Assembly (NCBI GenBank): GCA_945643635.1 | Contig: CALZFC010000031.1 | Span: forward strand, 1,584,501 to 1,648,500 | Origin: Allodiplogaster sudhausi | Taxonomy: Eukaryota; Nematoda; Chromadorea; Rhabditida; Diplogasteridae | Direction: 5' to 3' | DNA: 64,000 bases | Shown: piece by piece, positions 10,868-21,123 of the stretch | How positions within the stretch are numbered: the stretch's first letter is position 1 | How the letters are laid out: each line of letters opens with the position of its first letter | Program-made: the position numbers and the translations under genes | Notes under the pieces: model-generated | Database searches by the model: none | What the model was told of the DNA's origin: nothing | The model's input: the letters and a program-made list of their open reading frames with translations, nothing else

Positions 10868-11302
10868 AAAAAAACATGTTTTATTAGCAAGCGAGATACG
10901 ATATGGTATTAATATTTGTTGCATACAGGCATATTTAATGTGTAAATGCTTCGTTGCATATCAGAAGCGGCTGTTATCTCTGGCTCGCTTCGCCGATCCC
11001 GCGTGGTTTCTGATGTTGCCGCAGCCACTTCATGAAGTACTTCTGCCAGGCGCGGGACTCCTTACCGGTCACCTACTCAAGTCACCATTCTTTCTGTTGT
11101 CCAAATATGAGAATCTCAAATGCAGTTTTTTTTCTATCCTCTATATACATATGTATGTATTTACATATAAACATACATACATATGTATCTCTCCTAGAAA
11201 TGCTCAAGTTTTCGTTATTCTTTGATTCCCTTCCTCTTAATGTTTGACTCTCTGTGTCCCTCTCTTCCTCTCTCTCTCTCTCTTCCTCTCTCTCTCTCTC
11301 TC

Positions 11303-11342
<40 letters not shown>

Positions 11343-11345
11343 CCG
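10868..11345. repeat. ACATATGT-rich segment and (CT)n microsatellite
   Basis: The (CT)n/TTCC run at about 11262-11340 lies next to an ATACATACATATGTATGT segment at about 11140-11185. A minus-strand frame at about 10975-11075 (ESRAWQKYFMKWLRQH) follows a possible acceptor and could be the last fucosidase exon, but the linking donor cannot be fixed because the GA repeat intervenes. Confidence 0.5.
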
Positions 11346-11359
11346 TGCCATGGTCGGTT

Positions 11360-14300
11360 CAGTGATGGCGAGCACGACGACATCCGTTCTCGGGAGTTTC
11401 CTCCACGGAATGGACTTCAGCTCGATGCGGAGTCCTCCGGCCGTCTCCCCCGCCAGTGAGACTGGCTGCCAGATGACGTTGTCGCCCGTCGCCAGCACAG
11501 TCACGCGCGTCTGGCAAAATGACAAGATTATTTATTACTTCAAATAATTTACGTTAAATTTTCTTCAGTTTATCACTAGATAATTTTCAAAACAAGTCGT
11601 CTTTCGAAGATCAGAGAAATAATTTTTTAAGTGCCATAATGCAAACATGATTATGTGGTCGAATCTTCTCGAGAACAACGAAGTCAGCAGTTGTGTTGAG
11701 AATCCACGCATAGAGGGTGCTGGCGCCGTTTGAACTCTTTCGCTTTGTGTACCTGATCAAGAGATTCGCTAGCTCGCACAGTATTTACCACTTTCCCTCC
11801 TTTTTCCTCTCTTTTCTTGCTTTTCTTTTTTCCTTTCTTTCTTTCCTTTTTTCGCTCTTTCTTTCTTCCCCGTCTCTTCGTACTCTCTCACCATGTATCG
11901 GAAGTGTCGTTCTGAACGGGCGCCGGCCCTGTTCCATAGAGAGCAGCTGCGTTCGGACGGAGGAAGTCGCCGAGTTCGCGGAGGCGAGCCTCGAAGATCG
12001 CAGGGATGTGACCTGAAGAAGACAACAAGGCACTGAGAGAGAGAGCGTGGAATGAAAGATAGAGATAGAAAGTGTGGCATGCCATGGTTGTCTGGCCCAA
12101 TGTTCAGCAAGTAGTTGCCTCCGCAGGAGACAGTGCGCGCGAGCTGCTCGATTAGTTCATGCGCGTCATAAACATCCTGACTCTGAAAAGGGTTCTCATC
12201 GAGCATTCCCCACCAGCAACTCTATGAGTGTAGCAATCAGAATTTTATATGTTGGTATTTGTTTTACTTACATACAGTCCCGCCCAGGATCTTGGTACCA
12301 AGGAGGGGTCGGAGGGGTCCAAATGCATCCTCGGTAATAACTATTTTCCTAGGAAAGAGTAAAATATTTTAAATGGTACGTTAGTATGCTTATAGAGAAC
12401 GGATGTTACTGTTAAAAAATCGATAATTTCTTATCACTTGATAAGAAGTTATCAGTTTTCGCTTATAAAAAATTTAATTTCTTATATTTTTCAATGAAAT
12501 TTCTCTTGTACCATTATTTTCTCTCTATCCACATCCCCAAATAATAAAAATAGAGATTGTATCATTAATAACGGAAATCGATAAATCAGACCTTAACACG
12601 CATGTTCATTAGCTGAGCAGATTCGCCTAGCAATTCTGAATCTAATTGTGTAAGTTTTCAAAATAATGTGCCGGTTAACAATATATTTTTGATTGTGTAC
12701 ACTTTGCATGAGTTTCTTCATGATTCCCCATAGTCTTTGACTTTGTCAAAATTTTGGACCGGTATGATGCTTCAAATCTAGGTTGCTAAGCTAGCATTGA
12801 TACTTAGAAATGTTGCGCGCAACCTTTTCGTCTTCGGTTTAATTACCCAAGTTTGAGGTAGCGAAATAGCACAGGCAGAGAAAAAAGGGATAGGCCTCGC
12901 CCTCTCGGCCTGAGAAGCCTCCCTGCCCTGTTCTTTCTGAAGAAAGTCATGAAAAGTACGCACAATCAAAAATATATTGTTAACCGGCACTTTATTTTGA
13001 AAACTGATTACACATCTAGATTCAGAATCGTTAGGCGAATCTGCTCAGCTATTGAACATGCGTGCTAAGGTCTGATTTATCGATTTCCGTTATTAATGAT
13101 ACAATCTCTATTTTTATTACTTGGGGATGTGGATAGAGAGAAAATAATGGTACAAGAAAAATTTCATTGAAAAATATAAGAAATTAAATTTTTTATAAGC
13201 GAAAACTGATAACTTCTTATCAAGTGATAAGAAATTATCGATTTTTTAACAGTAACATCCGTTCTCTATAAGCAAACTAACGTACCATTTAAAATATGTT
13301 ACTCTTTCCTAGGAAAATAGTTATTACCGAGGATGCATTTGGACCCCTCCGACCCCTCCGACCCCTCCTTGGTACCAAGATCCTGGGCGGGACTGTATGT
13401 ACATGGAAAAATTATAATGAATAAAGACAAAAAAGGACTCCCTGACAGTCATTCCTCGCCGGTTTTGCCCCACGACTTCTTGTCCAGCGTCATGCAATTC
13501 TCCCATTTTCGCTTCAGTAGAAAGCCTGATCACATCAAAGGAATGTAGTTAAATGCGAGGAGTGGCGGTAATAATAATGAAAATGAACTAAGACCAGGAT
13601 CGTAGTGATCCGAGTAGGTCATGAAGCCGCCGTGCTTCCCCGTCGTGTCCGTTCCCCAGCGGTCATTCACGGCCACGACATCGCGGACCGGGCTGAACAG
13701 TTTGAGGACTTGGCGCGAATTTTAAACTGTATTTATTTATCACTCATGGTCAGTGGTAATTTATGGGGCCGAGAGCAAACACAACCTCTCATTATAAAGC
13801 CACGCGAGGAACTCCTTGGACCGCCACTCGTCGTCGCTCGTTCCCCAATCGCCGTCACTCCAAATGACCTCTGGCGTGTACTTCGTCACGAGCTCGAGTA
13901 GCTGCGGGTACATCACTTCCTGCAAGAAGTACGATTCTTAGCCATTTTTGCAACCAATAGTCAAAATTCCTTAAAGGTATTTTCGTGTATTTATTCTTTA
14001 GTTCATCTTAATTATTTACTTTCCAGTGAACTCTTGCGAATGAGCCTTGAGCGACCACAAAATCTCCTACCCTCTTCGGCCTTTCTGCCCAATAGGTTCG
14101 ATCAACTCATCCTTTCTGTTGTTTTCGCCCGCGCACTTCGTCCACCCTCACCACTTTCACATTAAAGATTACTTGTAACTGGAATTTCCTTACAGATATG
14201 TTGTTGTTCGCGGAACTTCTCATCAACTAAGGACAAAATCTCGTAGCTGGCGATAAATAAGGGATTGTCAGCCGCACTAACAATGTTAAATCAGAATGCC

Positions 14301-17300
14301 GTGGTTTTAATGTTGAATAGTAAAGAGGCCAATATTTCTTGTTGATCATGTTGATGGTATCTCACGGCGGGTCAAGGCGGTCTTTCAGAAATATTAGTGC
14401 GAAGGTGAGTGCGCTCACAGAAACGGTTATACGGTATTCACCAATATGGCCGGCCATACCTCACAGTTCACGAAATTTTTCCCGCTAAAATATTTAAATT
14501 AGTGCCTCATTGGAAATTCAGATTTCCCTGTCCTACTGTATGATTTATTGAAAGTTCACATTTGCACAGGGCTGACTCTCCGTGATCTTGAGTGGTGAAA
14601 TGATTTACTAGCGTATGGAGGGACCACGGTTAAGAGGCCATTAGAGAAGAAAGGATGCGTTAACCTACCAACACCTGGCTAACAATAGGTGATACTATCC
14701 ATTGTGCCTAGAGGTGAGGCAACGGCTGTTTCAACATTCTTCCACCCTGGCTCACCCCGAGGGCTGCTTGATCAGCGGGCAACTCATCGCGCCTGAGGCG
14801 TATAAAGGATAGGCTTGGCTAGTTCATCGCAAGGAATCGAATAAAGCAAAAGCTTCCTTTTTTCTAGAGAGATGCAGCCATCTTCGTTTTCCACGGTCTT
14901 TCTGCATCTTCTTCTCCTAATCTTCATCATACACACTTCAACAGTTTGCGGATCGGTTAACTTTATAAATTCGTTGTTCAGAAACCGTTGTTGTAACTGA
15001 TGGTGAGACGATAATTTAGGCAAATTTTTGAGAAATGAAAGTGTTCCCCACGAAAACGATCAGCATTTAAAATGTTTTCCTTAAAAAAATTAATGTAATC
15101 TTTCGTATTTACATGTTCCATTCATTGAAGGCTGACCAGGCCGCGGCTATCGAAGGCCCTCGTTCTCTCGCACAGATTCTGTACGGAGTTGCTGTGCGGC
15201 CTGTTGCAGTCGCCAGCGACAGGCAGAACAGGGTAAGTTAGCTTTTACATATTTTCATATTGGATACATATCTATAGCCTGAGGACGATGTTGCACACCA
15301 AGAATAGGTAATCGTGAGCTCTTTCTTCTAATCGGTGACGTAAAACCTTTCTATCTATGCTTCAATACGTAGTCTTTCATTGTTTGCATCTAAATATACG
15401 AAGAACTCTGCAGTTGCTATTCAAAGAAAAAAATTGCCCTAATTGTAACAATGGAAGAGAATTATTGCCAAAAGATTGTACTTAAATTTCTAAACATCTT
15501 TTGTTATAAGAAGAATGAATGAGTACGCAACTCATTCCCCCTTTTGCAACAATGATAATGTTCAGGAAGAAGCCTTTCACGTTCGTCTCCGACATAAATC
15601 TTTCTTCAAAAAGTTCAAGAAGAGACTGCGGAAGCTGGCCAAGAAGGTCGCTCCGGTTGTTCCTTTCATTATGAGCAAAGGGGGATGAAAAGCACACATT
15701 CTTGTGTGTAAGTGAGATATATATTATCATAATAATTTTAATGAACATTCAGCAATATGGAGCGGGACTGTATATTAGGCACTAATTAATCATTACCGGA
15801 TTACCTAGCTTCTTTTGAAGACTGAACAAATTTGATGAATCGGCGATGGGCCAAAAATTACTCCTTACATATTTTACAGTTCGATTGACTGCGGTCAAGG
15901 GAACGGCAATATGTTATGTAGGCGTGTATGCAACTTGTTAATTGAATCCTAATAAATACTGTTTTGTATTATTTACATATTTCCCTACACAATCATTTTT
16001 CTTCTACATGTAGATGATTTCTTCATTATTTATGCCACTATTTACTGCTTTGACAAGCAATTTATATTTACTTGTCATCTACATATATGTAAATTCATGT
16101 TATATAAATGTTGTGACTGGCAGTGAGTCATCAGTACATTTGTTGACAAAGGGTACAAATAACAAAGAGAAGTGATTACTCGTTCGCTTCGAGTACGACA
16201 TCTTGTTGGAACTGTTCTCGGAAAGGTAATTTTTTGTGAATCTTAGAAAGCGTATATCATCTTATTATTCACTACAGGCGATTGGCCCGCCTGAAACGTT
16301 TCAAGAAACTCTCCAGGATCTTCAGGATGGCATGCTTAAAACTGCCAACGCCAATTCAGAGCCAATAGAAACTAAGATTAAATGACAGGACAGTTTCCGG
16401 CTAGAAAGGGTATTTTCAGAAGTTGAACAACGGCCTGATCCGAGAGCGCCGGGGCGCGCTGTGGGAGTCAGTGCTGAATGGAGCTCGCTGGCTCTTCTAA
16501 GTCATCGACCAGTTCCTCACAGCGTTTTGTCCCCAGTAGTTTGAGGAGCATCTGATGTTTTACTAATCTACGGACATATTACACCAATTTACGGCCGATG
16601 TTCGTGGATTATGTTCGCACCAAAATAAAAATGAACTGATTTTTGAGGCGTTGCGGTCGCGATGCGCGGTTTTTTTTATTCCATTTGACGGATAAGGAAA
16701 AATTAATCGATGCTACTAGGCAAAACGCTGTGGTTCCTCGTCTATCTCGGCCAGTATGTCCCCATCTAATGGTAAGTCATCATGATACTACCTTTAGAGA
16801 TATGCCATAAATAGAACTGCATCCCTTCGAATGAGTTTCGAGATTACATTTATTCTCTTCAATTATTAATGATTCGTTCTCTCTTGTTTGAACCGATTAT
16901 ACCTTGTCCAGCACGCGAAGTAAATTATCGCGTGCTCCAGTTTCTAGCCTTGAGCTCAGTCATCTTACAAGATCAATTTTGTTAGAATTGTACACTTGAC
17001 TTCTCACTATGCTATAAATGGAAATGTCTTGTAAACAGGAAGGAGTTGCCTCATTGTTTACATTCCAAACAGGGACACGTGGTTTTGATAGCATTTAAGT
17101 TACCAGAGTGGGCTGACCTGACAGTTTTTATATATAAAATGTATGTATATGTGTGTGTACTTTTGAAGGTGATTCCATGATTCATAGCACATTGCTCTCG
17201 CTCTTGCTCTTTCAATCTGTCACTCTGCCCCTCTCTCTCTACTTTCCTGCTATTTCTAACACTCTTAAAATTGCACCGTCCCCTCTCTTCTCCCTCTGAT

Positions 17301-20187
17301 TCCTCACTGTGTTCCTCCCTTAGGCACTCCGTCGGTACCTCCAACAAATCCCCGACCCATTAAACCGTTAGGTGCGCATCAGCATTCTTTCAGTTATGCT
17401 CCCATGCTATTCAGGAACTTATAAACGAGGGAAAAGCCATTAGAGGAGGGAATGGGGAGATGGGTGGGCGGAGAATGCCGTATGGAGAAGCTATAAAAGT
17501 ACCTTGTGGAGAGCATGCGGCAGAGGTATCGGAATCTGCTACTTTTGCAATCTCATCTTAGCCACCCTCTCCATCTCTCATTTTCAAGTCCAAAGTGATG
17601 CAATCTGCCGCGGTCGTGTTGCTTCTCCTTCTTCTGCTCTTCCAATGTGCAATCAGAACTGAATCCTTTCTCCTTTCCGAGACAGTGGTTAGTATTTACT
17701 TATGCAGTATGTACCCGTGTACTCAGACTAACCACAAATTACAACCATTCTTGTTGCGATACACGCGATAGTTTTCTATATTAATGGTAAGGATGTTCAA
17801 GTATGTAAGTGCGCCCTTCCTCGTGGAACACTACGCGCGATCTCTCCATCGACAGGCCGATCTGAGGAGGCTGAGAGAAGTGCAGTTATCACGACGGGAT
17901 ACGGTAGGCTGCATATTCTACTTTAGTCGCGTCGTATTCCTCGAAAGAACTAGCAGAACACTAACTGCGGCTTTGACGTAACAGCAGGTTTTTCTGTAAG
18001 AAGATTATTTGTGATCGCACTATGTGATGCTAGGCGGAGCCACCTTACATAAAGGATGATTTCATTGAAGGGAGCCCATCGTCGATTCAAGCGTAGCTTC
18101 TGGAAGAAAGTGAAGAAAGCACTGAAGAAGACTGCCAAGACGATTGGCAAAGGACTCGGCAAACTCGGCCCAATTCCCATTGTTAGAGCAACATTTTGAG
18201 TGGCCAAATATTGTGATATCACATCTACGGTTTCTACATACTTCGATATTTATTTGCTCAGACGAAAACATTTATTTTTTCGTAATTATAACTGTTAAAC
18301 AAATTAAAAATGAGACTCAGCTAGAACTTGTTGATATACATATAAACATTTAGAATAATTGAAGATTACTTTTTAAATTTTCATGTTGAAGTTTGGTCTT
18401 TGATAAAAAAAAAATCTTCATTATAGCACAGATTCACTTGATAAAAGAAATTTTAAATTATGTTCTTGATGTGCATCAACCTTTGTTTCGTTAGCGACTG
18501 AAAAGTGAGAGGGAGAGAAAGAGAGAGAGAGAGAGAGAGAATGAGAAAGAGAGAAATGCTAAAACAACTATTTTAGTTTTGTATCTATCCTAAGTTTATA
18601 TTTGAGAATGCCATTGCCGATGAGGTCATCTCAAAGCGATGAAAAGTGTCAAGTGCATTTGAGTTCCAAGAGAACGCGGAAGGCATATGAAACTACATGT
18701 ACATGTGTATGTATGTACTATGTACATATGTGTGTGCACATACATACTAGTAAGTGCAATGAGTGCACTGCTTTCGTTCCAATTTGTACCAAACAATAAA
18801 TATGATCTGCACTTCTTTTGCTTAAAACAGTTGTTATGAAGTTGCTTCATAACCAAACAGTATTAAATTGCTTTCCCAAAGACTGGAAAGTACCTGAACA
18901 TATTGCGTCTTGTTGGAGATGTAGAGAGGGTGGAACCAATCAAGCAGCGAGAAATAAGTGCCAAAGTGCACGGAGGAGTTTGTGAAGGCGGCCTTCAGTT
19001 CTCCTGCAAAGATAAGCCAAGCTTTTCACGTGTAAGAAGATTACCACGCAGAAGTCCGCTAATTATATGCCGAAAGGTCTGCTCGTATGAAGACAGAGAC
19101 CATTCTCGTCTTCTTTTCTTAGTTACCAAGAATGTCTCGCTTCGGGCCGACATCCACGGCATTCCAATTCCACGACGTCTTCGACTTCCACAACGTGAAG
19201 CCCTCGTGGTGCTTGGTTGTGATCACGAAATATCTGAATATAAACATGTACATATCTATGCATGTTTATGTACTTATCATCCTGGTACGATCACAGAGCC
19301 TGACATATCTTTCTTCCATGCAACTATAGTTGGATTTCCTACAAGATGGCAAAAGAACCAACTTTGCCCCGGATGCCTCGACAACGTCACGGAATTGGCT
19401 GGCATCAAACAGCTCGGCCTTGAACTGAAGAAGAAAGGACACATCAGGTCAGAGGTTAGGCAAACGCGAAAAATAGATGATTAAATTATGGGAAAGACCA
19501 AGTGAAAAGTTCGAAAAGTTCATACAAATAAAAAGGAGCTTATAAAAGATTTTACGGCTTTTTGAAATAAAAAATATATGCATACATATTCCCCTACAAA
19601 ATCCATCTTTTAAAGAAGTCAAACATCGTGTGCAAAGTCGGCGTATGTCGTTTTAGGCGGATAGTTCTCCTTGACGTACTGGAGGACATCCTCGGAAGGC
19701 TTCTCGCCCTGCCAGTACCACCAGAACCACTCCGATCTGAATTCTCTTCCATTTCACACCCCCCTGCCAGTACCACCAGAACCACTATGATCTGAATGCT
19801 CTTCCATTTTACTAGTTTTCTTACTTTTATACTCTATGAATTCTTTCGAAACAATTTGATTTGTGCCCACTACAACAGTTGTCTTTTGGAAAAATTATAA
19901 AATAACCTGAAAGCCGGGACGGAGTAAACACCCCAGTGGCAGAAGGTGCCAAACTTGACGTCATCGTACCAGCCAGGCAAAGGTCGCGAGTCCAGTGAAT
20001 CCCACTCAGGCTGAGCCAAATTATTTTATTACATATAAATATCAAACATTAACATAAATAATTTTTACACACTCTTTTCGCAAATGATCTGCCTAAATAA
20101 ACATTCATACTAACATACCTTATATTTCTCTGCCGTGACCACTGAGAAGGAAAGTAGAAGCAAAACCAGCAGCAGTTGCAACGCCAT
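11360..20187 (-). CDS. Alpha-L-fucosidase (GH29), at least 13 exons
   Basis: A secreted or lysosomal GH29 enzyme that removes alpha-L-fucose from glycoconjugates. Exons (minus strand, inferred): 20119-20187 (signal peptide [19 protein letters not shown]), 19907-20010 ([15 protein letters not shown]), 19625-19736 (SEWFWWYWQ), 19363-19424, 19127-19233 ([20 protein letters not shown]), 18894-19003 (LLDWFHPLY), 13786-13919 (VIWSDGDWG, with the nucleophile Asp of the WSDG motif), 13595-13692 (VNDRWG), 13455-13525 ([14 protein letters not shown]), 12083-12182 ([14 protein letters not shown]), 11892-12012, 11647-11752 and 11510 to about 11360. Phases agree at every join, and the total of about 450 residues is normal. 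Exon 9 has GAATGA where GTATGA-like is expected, and exon 10 uses a GC donor. The last exon is uncertain. Intron 6 (about 5 kb) hosts peptide genes on the other strand. Confidence 0.9.
12275..13395. mobile_element. Foldback MITE (TA-flanked, CAGTCCCGCC ends) in fucosidase intron 9
   Basis: The element starts CAGTCCCGCCCAGGATCTTG and ends with the exact reverse complement, flanked by TA on both sides (12273-12274 and 13396-13397). CAGT...ACTG ends with a TA target are typical of Tc1/mariner-related elements. The arms, about 450 bases each, are nearly perfect inverted copies around a spacer of about 200 bases, and next to the ends GGACCCCTCC is tandemly repeated (two copies on one side, three on the other). 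It encodes no transposase. Confidence 0.88.
14637..14650 (+). promoter_or_regulatory. Shared upstream motif, peptide gene 1
   Basis: GGCCATTAGAGAAG lies about 225 bases before the start codon of peptide gene 1. The core GCCATTAGAG, followed by a purine-rich run, is repeated upstream of peptide gene 2 at 17436. Its role as an enhancer element is inference from the shared position and sequence. Confidence 0.35.
14801..14808 (+). promoter_or_regulatory. TATA box of cationic peptide gene 1
   Basis: TATAAAGG lies 71 bases upstream of the ATG at 14872, a fitting distance for a TATA promoter with a short leader. The paralogous gene has a matching TATAAAAG. Confidence 0.65.
14872..15688 (+). CDS. 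Small secreted cationic amphipathic peptide 1 (antimicrobial-peptide-like), 3 exons
   Basis: Exons 14872-14955, 15131-15232 and 15566-15688 are joined by GT-AG introns, all in phase 0, giving a precursor of about 102 residues. Exon 1 is a signal peptide ([19 protein letters not shown]). Exon 2 is a neutral to acidic propiece beginning [10 protein letters not shown]. Exon 3 begins acidic (EEAF), passes an Arg-rich processing region (VRLRH), then gives a Lys/Arg-rich helix with heptad-spaced Phe/Leu ([18 protein letters not shown]), a hydrophobic tail APVVPFIM and a C-terminal GG that could permit amidation. The layout (signal, propiece, cationic helix) is that of linear cytolytic or antimicrobial peptides acting on membranes, but I recognise no named family. 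It lies inside fucosidase intron 6 on the opposite strand. Antimicrobial function is inferred. Confidence 0.72.
16278..16368 (+). pseudogene. Possible third cationic peptide exon, isolated or decayed
   Basis: After a CTACAG acceptor, the frame [18 protein letters not shown] continues to LPTPIQSQ and a stop. This echoes the exon-3 design of the two neighbouring peptide genes (basic helix with spaced hydrophobics, then a Pro-containing tail). Only one short upstream exon candidate ending near 16225 (GTAATT donor) fits in phase, and no signal-peptide exon is visible. A second frame through the same bases is also open, so this may be chance or a decayed paralogue. Confidence 0.28.
17436..17450 (+). 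promoter_or_regulatory. Shared upstream motif, peptide gene 2
   Basis: GCCATTAGAGGAGGG lies about 160 bases before the start codon, matching the core of the 14637 motif. A GGGAAAAGCC, weakly kappaB-like, overlaps its left side. Regulatory meaning is inferred. Confidence 0.35.
17492..17499 (+). promoter_or_regulatory. TATA box of cationic peptide gene 2
   Basis: TATAAAAG sits 106 bases before the ATG at 17598, in a purine-rich proximal promoter. Confidence 0.65.
17598..18199 (+). CDS. Small secreted cationic amphipathic peptide 2 (antimicrobial-peptide-like), 3 exons
   Basis: Exons 17598-17687, 17856-17903 and 18071-18199 are joined by GT-AG introns in phase 0, exactly as in peptide gene 1, giving a precursor of about 88 residues. 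Exon 1 encodes a Leu-rich signal peptide ([18 protein letters not shown]). Exon 2 is a short charged propiece ([16 protein letters not shown]), beginning with AD like its paralogue. Exon 3 has a dibasic processing site in HRRFKR, then [20 protein letters not shown] and a Gly/Pro tail ending PIPIVRATF. The Trp near the N-terminus, the alternating Lys and aliphatic residues and the Gly hinge are features of linear membrane-active peptides. The paralogy is seen in shared exon-3 spacing (FFKKFKK against FWKKVKK) and gene structure; the sequence has otherwise diverged. Confidence 0.75.
18510..18760. repeat. (GA)n tract and ACATATGT-type repeats
   Basis: GA repeats at about 18510-18560 and an ATGTACATGTGTATGTATGTAC-like segment (under 60 bp) at about 18695-18750 lie within fucosidase intron 6. 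No gene is seen in 18200-18890. Confidence 0.8.
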
Positions 20188-21123
20188 GCCGAGGCGAGCA
20201 ACTTTGAAATAAAACATTTCTCCAGACAACTCGCAGGCAATTCAAGGAAAACCAATGAGCAGCGAATATGAGTAACCATCAAGAAGATGCGTCACGGAAA
20301 ATAGATTTTCTTCTTGAAGAGGACAGTCATTCTAAATACATAGATACATATACATTTGGAGATTCAAAAAGGGCAAGTTTGAAAATGAAACAATAAATAA
20401 AGTCGATGAACTTGAACTTTCATAGCTCACATTATGAATGAACTTAACCAATAAATGTTCTCGGATATTGACGCTAATACAACACAATCATTGACCAGAA
20501 TGTTTTCGTCTTGCCTCAAGGGGGGGGGGAAGACTCACTCTCCACCAAGACCCTTGGGTCCCCAGCATTGCCTGATAAATAACATCGATAAACCGACTGA
20601 TTGTGAGGTCATTCTTGTCCCTGTGCAACAACAGTTGTCTCTATCTCTCTCTCTCTAGCACTCTCGCTCGCTCTATCTCTCTCTCTCTCTCTCTCTCTGT
20701 CTCTGTCTCTCTCTGTCTCTCTGCCTCTCTCTCTCTCTCTCTCTCTCTTTCGCTTTTTCACGCTCTCTTTCTTAGCTGATGTGCTTCACAAAATTCATCA
20801 GCAACTTTCACACCTCTCCCAAATTTTCGAAATGAACGAATGATTGATTATACATACGCTTTTGCTGACAACACAGTGCAGTCGCGGAACTTTTTTGGTG
20901 TGAAAAATATATAAGAATCAAGTGATGTTTACCAGTTACAGCGTGTGCAAAAAGCATTTACATAAAAGTACATTTATTTAACTACACGATTTTGGGCGCG
21001 GAAAAAAATTCGTGTGGCGCCTTAATGTGATGGAAGTTATGCCATGATTTTAATTGATTCCTGAGGTCACCTTAATGTTCTTCTTTCGATGGATAATACT
21101 TAGTCGCTGTTGCAGCTTGGGTG
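20188..21123. other. Divergent intergenic region between fucosidase and EED
   Basis: About 0.94 kb separates the two start codons. It contains a 10-G run at 20521, a (CT)n tract at about 20637-20760, and AT-rich sequence. No TATA box or initiator stands out near either start. It is presumably the shared promoter region of the two divergent genes. Confidence 0.6.

Noticed and set aside
14755..14773. GAGGGCTGCTTGATC also present near the right end of the foldback at 10736
   Set aside because: A single 15-base match is compatible with chance in 64 kb, and no other element sequence accompanies it.
18903..19484. 193-residue plus-strand frame
   Set aside because: It runs antisense across fucosidase exons 4-6, whose minus-strand reading matches GH29 at each exon.
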